Shown: in pieces, positions 27,377 through 35,139 of the stretch
Position numbering within the stretch: the first letter of the stretch is position 1
Layout: each line of letters begins with the position of its first letter
Assembly (NCBI GenBank): GCA_023426245.1
Contig: JAFABB010000019.1
Span: forward strand, 12,757-76,756
Reading direction: 5' to 3'
DNA from: Bacillota bacterium
GTDB taxonomy: Bacteria > Bacillota > UBA4882 > UBA8346
Length of the DNA: 64,000 bases
The notes under the pieces: generated by a model
Database searches by the model: none
Seen by the model: only the letters and a program-made list of their open reading frames with translations
Told to the model about the DNA's origin: nothing
Made by a program: the position numbers and the translations under genes

Positions 27377-28810
27377 TTATTGATAGACTCTGACGTAGTC
27401 TACATACATATAGCAGGGAAAATTCGCTTGTGCCGGATCGGTAGGACCCGTAAAAGTACCGTTGATGGCTAAATTTAAAATAATGAAGAAAGGCTGACGA
27501 AATTCTTCTTGATTGGAAGCCGAAATATCCTGGGTCTTTATCACCGTTCCATCCAAGTAATATTTCATGATGGTGCCGTTCCATTCCATTGCATAGATAT
27601 GCCACTGCGTTTCATCGACTCCAGTAGTCCAGGTAGGATTGTTGGCTGTCGTACCACTGGCCCAGGGATTGACTCCTATCCGGGTATCCCAAAATAAATT
27701 GCTGCAAAATTGAGTCTCGGCGTTCCGGTGCTCCATGATGTCAATCTCACCGCAACTGGACCAATTGGTAGGTAAAGTATCATATCCGCCGTTGGCTCCG
27801 TTTACCGTTGTATCACAGGCGTTTCCCATCATCCAAAATGCCGGCCAAGTTGAGGCGATGGTCGGTACTTTGATTCTGGCCTCAATTCTTCCGTATTTCC
27901 ATGAACGGAGCCCTTTGGTGGTGATTCGGCCAGAAAATTGATACCAGTTACGGTTGGCAAACACATAAGGTGTACTTAAATATTCCCCTTTGATCACCAG
28001 ATTGCCATTGGATAGCGAAACATTATCCGACCGGTACCATTCCCATTCTCCGTTACCCCAACCATCAAAGGAACCTGAACCGGGATTGTAACCGTTTCCG
28101 ATTTGATAGTTCCAGTTGGTGCGATCTAGAGTACTGCCATCAAAGTCGTCCGCCCAAACTAAAGAGTTATACATATAATTTCCGGAAGCGCGAATCATTA
28201 CGGAAGACATTTGATCGTTACAAGCCGACCCCACATAAGAAGTACCCGCTGTAAAGGTCCATTGGGTTCCGGCAAAATTATCATTCTGATAGACATCGAC
28301 TACATATCCGCCGGGGACTTTTAAGGAAGACATCCAATCATTGGGGATGCCGGCAGCGTTTAATTGAGTTAATGTATAGCTTCCGGGACTAAGTGTCACC
28401 GCTGTTCCTCCATAATTGGCATCCTGATAGAAGGTAACCCTGGTAGAACTACTCGAGCCGACAGTATAACTTGCGATAGCGGAATCATATTGGAGTCCGT
28501 TTTTGTTGTAAGTATAGTTATAAGTCATTGTGTTGCCCGAACTCAAACCGCTGACTGAATATTCCCATTGCGCCGTGCTGCTGTTGTAGGTCATATAGAC
28601 ATTCTGTTGGGAGGCGCCGGAGAGAGTGTAATGCAGGATGACATAATCGGCAGTAAAGCCGCTGGGTTTGAACCAAAATTGTATAGAAGTTGAACTTGAC
28701 GCCGTCACTCCCGAAGTGTAGTCGGAGGCGCCTTGGACACAGGGAATTTCAATGACTCCAAAGGCTAATAAAAATACGATTGCCAGCCACAAAAATCTTT
28801 GTTTTTTCAT
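27377..28810 (-). CDS. Secreted GH16 beta-1,3-glucanase with CBM56-like and beta/gamma-crystallin modules
   Basis: This is an exported protein of about 477 residues. The ATG at 28810 has GGAGG at eight-base spacing, and the first ATG (28825) is part of that site. A signal peptide (1-28) is followed by a CBM56-like domain (about 29-118) closely like that of the GH64 protein. A beta/gamma-crystallin-like module (124-207) with NDWMSS and NDQMSS follows, then a GH16 jelly-roll (about 215-477). GEIDIME gives the catalytic nucleophile Glu355, Asp357 and acid/base Glu360. WPAFWMMG and the C-terminal MYVDYVRVYQ are typical of laminarinases (endo-beta-1,3-glucanases). It is the first gene of the four-gene minus-strand cluster and has the only good promoter upstream. 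Confidence 0.93.
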   Translation of the reverse strand: MKKQRFLWLAIVFLLAFGVIEIPCVQGASDYTSGVTASSSTSIQFWFKPSGFTADYVILHYTLSGASQQNVYMTYNSSTAQWEYSVSGLSSGNTMTYNYTYNKNGLQYDSAIASYTVGSSSSTRVTFYQDANYGGTAVTLSPGSYTLTQLNAAGIPNDWMSSLKVPGGYVVDVYQNDNFAGTQWTFTAGTSYVGSACNDQMSSVMIRASGNYMYNSLVWADDFDGSTLDRTNWNYQIGNGYNPGSGSFDGWGNGEWEWYRSDNVSLSNGNLVIKGEYLSTPYVFANRNWYQFSGRITTKGLRSWKYGRIEARIKVPTIASTWPAFWMMGNACDTTVNGANGGYDTLPTNWSSCGEIDIMEHRNAETQFCSNLFWDTRIGVNPWASGTTANNPTWTTGVDETQWHIYAMEWNGTIMKYYLDGTVIKTQDISASNQEEFRQPFFIILNLAINGTFTGPTDPAQANFPCYMYVDYVRVYQ

Positions 28811-28971
28811 TTTTTGTTCCTCCATTTTAAATTTTTCCCAGAAAATTGGCCTACAATTGGACTGCGGACATTCAAAAAATTTGGCTTTTACCCGTGTATT
28901 ATCAGCTGATCACCTCTCTTTGTTTCTTAGTGAAAATAAGTAAAGTAAAAAAATTCCAAATCAATGATTTC

Positions 28972-28980
28972 ATTATACCA
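28972..28980 (-). promoter_or_regulatory. Extended -10 promoter for the glucanase/chitinase cluster
   Basis: On the minus strand TGG-TATAAT forms an extended -10 element about 160 bases before the GH16 start. No good -35 hexamer is seen, which is allowed for extended -10 promoters. The leader is long enough to hold regulation. Confidence 0.45.
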
Positions 28981-29769
28981 TAAAATTTCCAGAAAAATAA
29001 TTAAAGTTATGAAAAAATTAAATAACAAATTTTAATATATAAAATGCAACTAATAAGAATAGTGACGCTGTTTATGTTGTTATATTTGCCATTTAACAGT
29101 ATCTTATTAAGTTCTTCGGATGAACCATCATCCATGCCGGTAGGCTTGTCAGTTATTTGAGAACGATTATCCTCTGCGGATACCTTTGTAGTATTTTTAC
29201 AGCAAAATAGTTTTTTGGAAAGGGTAGAACAGCTACAAATTTTTCATCTCCACCCGGTTTATGTTTCTTTTGCCAAGCATAGCTTGTTTAATTTCACTGC
29301 AGTAACAACATCAAAACCGTAGGATTTCATGCTTCAATACAATCCCCTTTTTTGTATTTGTAATTGCTGATTTTTATAAAAAATAGTAGTATTTTCCCAT
29401 CAGACAATTTAGAGGTTTATTTAAAAATTCCCTAAATAAACATGAATTATCAATTAGAATTGGAAAATAGAATAAAAGAGCTGGGGATGCCGGCGTCTTC
29501 GGGATTTATTTTAATCCCGGCAAGTTGGCTACCAATATTTTCGTGGTTTGAAATTCGGCTATCTGATATGGGTGGTCACTCTGGTCATACGAATTGATTA
29601 AAATTGTGGGGGTTTTCCGGGAGACCTCTTTTTTTGTTGCTTTTTTACGGAGGTTGATTGATAGAAACGGAATAAAAAACCTGAATTCTATTGGAATACG
29701 ACATATGGATTTCGAATAATATGGTAATTTTATATAGATTTCCAAAGACTCTTCAGGAGGTATCATTCA
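28981..29769. other. A/T-rich intergenic region without a supported gene
   Basis: Almost 800 bases separate the hydrolase cluster from the divergent regulator gene. I see no ORF with a ribosome site. The one notable structure is a hairpin at about 29494-29518 (GGGATT/AATCCC inside CCGG-like arms), which could be the end of a short transcript. Confidence 0.4.
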
Positions 29770-30999
29770 TTGTTTGATGTTCAATGGATTCAAAAAGCGA
29801 CTGACAGGCGATCTTCCGCATTACGGATATATTGTTTAGGGGTATTTCGCGTTTTAAGGCCAGGAGAACATCAGGCAATCGGAATCAACAGTAAACATAA
29901 AATGTGGTTATTCTTTAAGTATTTGGTTGCCCACAAAGGCTCGGCGGTGCAGACAGAAAAAATCATGGAGCTTCTTTGGCCGGGTGGACATTTCCATGAT
30001 ACTTCGTGCTTACGGACTACAATTTCCAGGCTGAAGACGTTATTAGAGCCCCAGCGGATCGGTTACCAAAGATCTTCTTATATTACTTACTCCAAAGATA
30101 GTTGTGCCTTCAATGTGCATACATCCTACTGGGTGGATGTTGATGAATTTGAATCTTTATGCGCTAGTGCTCATCAATTAGGCAACAGCGACCGCTCGAA
30201 AGCAATTGATCACTATTTGCAAGCCCTTTCGCTGTATCAAGGGGACTATTTCGCGGAAGATCCCGATTTGGAATGGACCCTTGTGCCACGCGAGTATTAC
30301 CGGCGTTTGTTTATTGATGCAACGGCAGAAGTGGCGCTATGGATGCTCGAAAGTAAAGAATGGGCTAAAGCAGGCATATTAGTCAAACAAGCGATTAAAA
30401 TCGATCCTTATACTGAAAAACTACAGATTTTATTGATGAAGGCGCTTCTCGGAATGGGAAATCTGAAGGCCGCAGCTGAACATTATAGTTATTACTCTAG
30501 TTTCCTTTATAAAGAATTAGGGGTTAAGCCGTCGGAAGAATGGAAGTGCCTTTACAAACAATTGCGCCATCCCAATGCGGATTCACCCGGAAACCGCATC
30601 CTGGAAGGAAAGATTGAAATGTTTGCCAAAGAGGATGGACCTATGGTTTGTGAGGTTGATTTTTTCTGGAATTATCTTTTATTTGAACGTCGCCGTTTAG
30701 CAAGGAATGGTGGAGAATCCAGTTTGATTATTTTAGGACATGCCCAAAATAGTTTCGGAACTTCTGAGCAAAACCGGGTGGCTACGATGGCTGAATTGGA
30801 ATTGATCGTTTATCAAAGGTTGCGAAAATCAGATCTTGTGTGCAGACTGGACGGGCTCCATCTCGCCTTACTGGTGCCGTCGACCGGTACTGCGGGGGCT
30901 AAAATAATTATCTTGCAAATCAAAGAGAGTATTACCCAAAATAATACGATTTGCCTGGGAAATATAGAGATAAGCGTTAAGTCAGTAAAGCCTGTATGA
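29770..30999 (+). CDS. SARP/BTAD-type transcriptional activator with degenerate GGDEF-like C-terminus
   Basis: This is a 409-residue regulator. An OmpR-like winged helix covers about 18-118 (LGVFRVLRPG, then QTEKIMELLWP and CLRTTISRLKTLLEP). A bacterial transcriptional activation (BTAD) TPR-like domain covers 122-267 (ALSLYQGDYF and LGVKPSEEW). Residues about 290-395 resemble a decayed GGDEF fold: ERRRLAR, RLRKSDLVCRLDG and LALLVPST stand where active cyclases have xRYGGDEFxxLLP. The GGDEF signature itself is absent, so it cannot make c-di-GMP by that motif, though it might bind a nucleotide. The start is TTG with AGGAGG at nine-base spacing. It lies directly upstream of the secretin/EPS region and is its likely regulator, though that is inference. 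Confidence 0.82.
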   Translation: MFDVQWIQKATDRRSSALRIYCLGVFRVLRPGEHQAIGINSKHKMWLFFKYLVAHKGSAVQTEKIMELLWPGGHFHDTSCLRTTISRLKTLLEPQRIGYQRSSYITYSKDSCAFNVHTSYWVDVDEFESLCASAHQLGNSDRSKAIDHYLQALSLYQGDYFAEDPDLEWTLVPREYYRRLFIDATAEVALWMLESKEWAKAGILVKQAIKIDPYTEKLQILLMKALLGMGNLKAAAEHYSYYSSFLYKELGVKPSEEWKCLYKQLRHPNADSPGNRILEGKIEMFAKEDGPMVCEVDFFWNYLLFERRRLARNGGESSLIILGHAQNSFGTSEQNRVATMAELELIVYQRLRKSDLVCRLDGLHLALLVPSTGTAGAKIIILQIKESITQNNTICLGNIEISVKSVKPV

Positions 31000-31026
31000 A
31001 ATCCAATCGTATGAATATCCTGGAAA

Positions 31027-31077
31027 GGGGTTGTCCCAAAAGTAAATTCGTGAGCCTGCGCACGAATTTACTTTTGG
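31027..31077. repeat. Perfect 17-bp palindrome sharing MITE ends (terminator-like)
   Basis: A 17-bp arm (31036-31052) is followed by an 8-base loop and its exact reverse complement (31061-31077). The preceding GGGGTTGTCCCAAAAG and the TAATTCGTG-like arm match the left end of the element at 32108, so it looks like a shortened relative. It lies 27 bases after the regulator stop and may act as its terminator. Confidence 0.7.
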
Positions 31078-31407
31078 TCTATCATGGCTTTACTGATCTT
31101 ATCTTTCGGGATCGCATCGATGTAACATTCTAGAAACAAGAATCGGTAGAATATGGAGTGGAAGATTGGGAATATAACGAGTAAGTTGAGCTTAAAGAGC
31201 TGGAGATATTTGTTTTTCTTGTTATTTTTAGCATAGAAATCATTGAATTACATATCATATTTATGCTGAAGCTCATTCATATGACTAAAGCATTTGGTTT
31301 ATGAATTCCCGCCTGACATTGAAGAAATTACATCTTTTTAGGGAACGCTTCAGAGCAAGTATGTCTGAATGAATACTTAAAGGAGGGATGCCCGGTTGAC
31401 CCGGACT

Positions 31408-31448
31408 GTTCTCAATCCCTTCGTTTTAAATTGACGGATGATGAGAAC
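31408..31448. promoter_or_regulatory. Spaced inverted repeat upstream of the small secreted protein
   Basis: GTTCTCA (31408-31414) and TGAGAAC (31442-31448) flank a 27-base centre about 70 bases before the start at 31515. This could be a dimeric regulator site, perhaps for the BTAD protein. The gap 31078-31514 otherwise holds no gene I can support. Confidence 0.3.
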
Positions 31449-31514
31449 GGTATGGCAAAATTAATGAGTTGAGGAAAGAAATTAAACCGGTAAAAACTTA
31501 AGGAGGATTTTTTA

Positions 31515-32090
31515 ATGCGTAAAATTTTATTGTTGATCCTGGCTGTTTGTCTAATAGTAACCGTCGGTGCCGGTGCTGCTTTTGCATTTGGGCCGAGGGA
31601 AGATGCAAAGGCTGCTCACCCAAATTTCAGCGACAGCCATAAGATTGAAGCTTATGTTGAACCTTTTGCGAAAATAACTTGGGGCGATCTTTCAACGGCT
31701 TATCTTCAAGGCGATGGCTCTGAATCCAGCATCGGCTCAATTGGTGTAAAAGTTGAAGCCAATACCACTGTAAAAGTTGATATTTCCGGTGATGGATTTA
31801 AATCCGTGATCCCGATGTTTACCGAAAACGGCAATAAATTTAAGACCTTTGCCTTAAATTCGGTGTTCAGTTTAGACGGTAAGAAATTTACCGGTACACC
31901 CAGCTTTTTTATGGATGACAGCCATAAAAATTTAACGGTGTATTATAAGGCTGTTCCGCTTGCGCCTGCACCAGGTTTGGGCGCCATCGAGGCCACCCAT
32001 GCAGGCAGTTACGAAGGTAATGTAACCGTAACAATTACCAATGCATCGATTTGGAATGTCAGAGGGCCTCACGTAGCCGGACAACTATAA
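31515..32090 (+). CDS. Small secreted protein of the secretin operon, unknown family
   Basis: This is a 191-residue exported protein with a clear signal peptide (MRKILLLIL, cleavage near AFA at residue 25). The mature part is beta-rich, without cysteines or catalytic motifs, and has a C-terminal AGSYEGNVTVTITNAS stretch that resembles the closing strands of pilin-like or spore-coat-U-like subunits. I do not assign a family. AAGGAGG lies eight bases before the ATG, a strong site that suggests high expression. The next gene encodes a large beta-sandwich exported protein, then come two secretin-like proteins, so this could be a surface subunit or the cargo of that system. That is inference. Confidence 0.8.
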   Translation: MRKILLLILAVCLIVTVGAGAAFAFGPREDAKAAHPNFSDSHKIEAYVEPFAKITWGDLSTAYLQGDGSESSIGSIGVKVEANTTVKVDISGDGFKSVIPMFTENGNKFKTFALNSVFSLDGKKFTGTPSFFMDDSHKNLTVYYKAVPLAPAPGLGAIEATHAGSYEGNVTVTITNASIWNVRGPHVAGQL

Positions 32091-32107
32091 GCTTATATCG
32101 AGTCACT

Positions 32108-32246
32108 ATAGCGGGGCTGTTCCAAAAGGTAATTCGTGCATAAATGCGCGCTTGATCAAGAAATACAATAGATTGAAGTCGACATATTCAAGCTATATAT
32201 TGTATTTTTTATTGAGTTTAAAGTACTTTTTAGACAGCCTCGCTAT
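32108..32246. mobile_element. MITE-like element, copy 1
   Basis: This is a 139-bp element with terminal inverted repeats (ATAGCGGGGCTGT at 32108-32120 against ACAGCCTCGCTAT at 32234-32246, one mismatch) and an internal imperfect hairpin (AAGAAATACAATA against TATTGTATTTTTT). It shares its ends and core with the copy at 41294-41427. There is no coding capacity. The ends resemble those of DDE-transposase IS elements, but I cannot name the parent. It follows the small secreted protein gene and may also terminate it. Confidence 0.7.
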
Positions 32247-32349
32247 TTATACCCGGAAAAGAATGTTTCTTTTGTGGCAGTCTAGCGGATAGTCGGTATT
32301 ATTTCCGTTTGGGTGTACCTGGTTTTAGTTGTAAAGAAGGGGTCAGGGA

Positions 32350-33876
32350 ATGCGAAAATTATTTGGAATAACACTTTTTTTATTATTGATATTTTCTATT
32401 TCTGCCAATTTATTTGCCGTCGGTGTCAAGCCTCTTTCATTAAATTTAATTGGAAAGCCAGGCTCGGTATTGGATTTTAAAGTTACGGTAAATCCCTCCG
32501 AGAAACCTGGAATTGTAAGAGTAACCTTGTGCAAAGTTACCCAAAATTTAGATGGAAAACAAAATTATGAACCGGTTGAAGCCGGGAAATTCCCCACAGC
32601 CGGTTGGTTTAGCTATCCTTCGATATTGAAAGTCACCCCAGGTAACCCCGGTGAAATTGAGGGCAAAATCAAAATTCCGTTTGATGCCAAGGGCGACTAT
32701 AATATGATGTTAATGGTTTCTCCTGAATCAGAAATTGTTAAGGTGCAGGGAATCAACATAGCGGTACGCTATGGTGTCCAATTATTGTTGCAGGTTGATC
32801 GGCCCGGCATCCGTCCAACCGCAGAAGTCAATGATCTGGATTTGGTCAAAGGCGAAAATGGAATGCCGGAAATCCACGCGAAAGCTAAGAATACATCGGT
32901 TTTGGATTATAACACCTATGCCTATGCTACGATACGGAATAGCCAGCGAAAATTGATTCAAAGAATTGATTTGCTTCCTGAAACTTATTGGGATAAAAGC
33001 AATTATGGAGATCCGGTGCTTTTCCCCGGCAGTGAATTAATATATACCGGTAAGGTTATCGAATTTTTGGCGCCTGGCCTGTATGAATTGCGCTTGTTCT
33101 ACCGTTATGCGGATAGCGGGCAAATTTTACAGACCAAAACGATTAATATCGCTGAAGGTGAATATAAATTCCCCGTTTATGAAGGAAAAAAGATAAAAGT
33201 TAGTCCGGAGTCGATTCGTTTGGAAGGGCGACCGGGGACTATGGCGATGAAAGCGATTCGATTTGAAAACCAACTGGATAAACCGGTCATGATAGTAATT
33301 GACTCGTTGGATATAGAGCCCAATTATACCTACTCAATTTTCAATAATACAGAGATTGATCTTAAAGGGGGAAGACAATTTACGTTAAAAGCCCATCAAG
33401 TCGCGATGAAAATTGTAACCGTTCGATTCGGCCCAAAAGGGCCGATTCAAGGAAACTATGGGAATTTGAAGATTAGAGTATATACGGATGAAAATAAGCC
33501 AAATTTAATTGAAGAATTTACCGAAAGTTTATCGGCGATTCCCATGGGTGATAAGAAACGGGCTGTGGAATTTACTGACCTTACAGGGGAACGCAGTGGG
33601 GATGAATATATTGTATCCGCGATGTTTAAAAATACCGGGAATATCGATATCGCCCCCGAAGTTAGCCTGCAATTACAGGATAAGGACGATAGAATTATCG
33701 CCAGGATTGCTTTAGGCACCGAAAAAGGGGATAAGAATTCTATTCTTCCTGAACGAATGGCGAGTGTATCCGGTACGCTCACTCATATAAAGCCTGGTGA
33801 TTATAAGGCAATAATGAAGGCACGCGAAGGAGATAGCGAATTAGGGAGTTCTAAGTTTAAACTAAAGATTAAATAA
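32350..33876 (+). CDS. Exported beta-sandwich protein, possibly chaperone-like, unknown family
   Basis: This is a 508-residue exported protein with a signal peptide (1-24). The mature protein is mostly beta-strand in four or five Ig-like blocks. The first 150 residues (VGVKPLSLNLIGKPGS, then AVRYGVQLLLQV) look like the start of periplasmic pilus-chaperone or DUF916-type proteins, whose first domain ends in a hydrophobic edge strand. Later blocks (about 265-370 and 400-505) repeat 'P-G-Y-x-L' type Ig turns. There are no transmembrane segments after the signal peptide. It sits between the small secreted protein and the secretins. Assembly chaperone or extracytoplasmic scaffold are both possible, and I do not claim a name. 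Confidence 0.75.
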   Translation: MRKLFGITLFLLLIFSISANLFAVGVKPLSLNLIGKPGSVLDFKVTVNPSEKPGIVRVTLCKVTQNLDGKQNYEPVEAGKFPTAGWFSYPSILKVTPGNPGEIEGKIKIPFDAKGDYNMMLMVSPESEIVKVQGINIAVRYGVQLLLQVDRPGIRPTAEVNDLDLVKGENGMPEIHAKAKNTSVLDYNTYAYATIRNSQRKLIQRIDLLPETYWDKSNYGDPVLFPGSELIYTGKVIEFLAPGLYELRLFYRYADSGQILQTKTINIAEGEYKFPVYEGKKIKVSPESIRLEGRPGTMAMKAIRFENQLDKPVMIVIDSLDIEPNYTYSIFNNTEIDLKGGRQFTLKAHQVAMKIVTVRFGPKGPIQGNYGNLKIRVYTDENKPNLIEEFTESLSAIPMGDKKRAVEFTDLTGERSGDEYIVSAMFKNTGNIDIAPEVSLQLQDKDDRIIARIALGTEKGDKNSILPERMASVSGTLTHIKPGDYKAIMKAREGDSELGSSKFKLKIK

Positions 33877-33912
33877 GAAAGGCTTTAGAATGTTGGAAAG
33901 TGGGATGGGGCT

Positions 33913-35139
33913 ATGACCATTAGCAGGGTAAAAAATATTGTTTTGGTGTTTTTGATATTATCGGGAATTTTCTTATCGAACGCATTTTGTAATGAAGAAA
34001 CTTCACTCGCCAATGATCAACCGTTGGTTACTGCCACTTTTTTTGATTCGGATCTGAAAGAAGCGTTGAAAGAGGTTTCAGTACAAACGGGTATTAACAT
34101 TGCAGTGGATGAAGTGGTAAAAGGCATAGTTACCTTGGAATTAAAAAATGTACCTTTGGAGAAAGCTCTACGGATGATGCTGATAGGTGGGGGGTTTAGT
34201 TTTCATAAGGTTGATGATTTTTATGTGGTTGGTTTGGCGGATCCCCGGAACCCGGTCTTCCAAGGGCTTAGTGAAACCGAAATTTATTATTTTAAAAATA
34301 TAAATGCTCAATCTGCAAAGTCTTTATTGCCGGCATTTTATGAACCCTATGTTAAATTTTCCGATAAAGATCTTACGACTGAAAACGGTTCAGCGACTGT
34401 CAATGCCCCACCGGACCTTTTGGAGAAGATTATGAGTGACTTGGGAAAAATTGATGGGGAAAGAAAACAAATTAGGATTAAAGCTCTGGTTACTGAAATC
34501 CGGAACGAAGTCCTTAAAAATTGGGGCATGAATGTATTGAGTATTGATTTTGGCGCCAAAGGGACAACGGGCTCCAGGACCTTGGCTTTGGATCTTGCTG
34601 AAGGGACTCTCACCGGAGAGGGAGATAGCAGTTTTGGACATTTTTCAACAACACTGAATGCTTTAGTAAATGAAAAAAAGGCAACGATTCATGCCGATCC
34701 GGTATTACTGGTGACCGAGGGCAAGAGTGGCGAACTCTTTGTGGGTGAAAAACGCACTTTAATACTCTATTCCACTGGGACGAGTTCTACCAGTTCCAGT
34801 ACTGAGAACGTGGAAGCAGGTACTACACTGAAAGTGGCGCCTAAAATAGTCGGAAATCAAATTGAACTATCGGTTGCTCAAAAAGTAAGCGATTTTCAGG
34901 ACAATACCACCGATGAAATTGTCGTAAAAAGCAGGGAGTATAGCTCAACGGTGCGTTTTTTACCAGGGCAAACCGTGATGGTTGCCGGACTCACCAATAA
35001 GAATGATAGTGATACAACGATAAAAACTCCTATTTTAGGAGATATTCCCCTCATCGGATATTTATTTAAACAAAAATCAAAAACCAAAGATGATAGTGAA
35101 TTATTGGTCTTTCTTACAGCTGAGGTTGTAAAGGAATGA
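33913..35139 (+). CDS. Secretin (GspD/PilQ-type outer-membrane channel protein)
   Basis: This is an exported 408-residue secretin. After a signal peptide (about 1-25) come an STN/N0 domain (about 35-105, with LKNVPLEKALRMML) and an N1-like domain (about 112-180). The secretin core (185-408) contains TLNALVNEKKATIHADP and GTTLKVAPKI, and the C-terminal signature PILGDIPLIGYLFK, which marks GspD/PilQ/PulD pores. Such proteins form 12- to 15-mer gated channels in the outer membrane, so finding one in a Firmicute genome implies a diderm envelope. It is short (GspD is about 650) because several N domains are missing. Its TGA overlaps the ATG of the next gene by four bases, so translation is coupled. 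Confidence 0.88.
   Translation: MTISRVKNIVLVFLILSGIFLSNAFCNEETSLANDQPLVTATFFDSDLKEALKEVSVQTGINIAVDEVVKGIVTLELKNVPLEKALRMMLIGGGFSFHKVDDFYVVGLADPRNPVFQGLSETEIYYFKNINAQSAKSLLPAFYEPYVKFSDKDLTTENGSATVNAPPDLLEKIMSDLGKIDGERKQIRIKALVTEIRNEVLKNWGMNVLSIDFGAKGTTGSRTLALDLAEGTLTGEGDSSFGHFSTTLNALVNEKKATIHADPVLLVTEGKSGELFVGEKRTLILYSTGTSSTSSSTENVEAGTTLKVAPKIVGNQIELSVAQKVSDFQDNTTDEIVVKSREYSSTVRFLPGQTVMVAGLTNKNDSDTTIKTPILGDIPLIGYLFKQKSKTKDDSELLVFLTAEVVKE

Noticed and set aside
29460..29560. Possible riboswitch upstream of the BTAD gene
   Set aside because: There is one hairpin near 29494-29518, but conserved loop motifs of known classes are missing.
29506..29766. 86-codon minus-strand frame beside the regulator
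   Set aside because: Overlaps the regulator's leader and ribosome site on the other strand. No start signal or domain.
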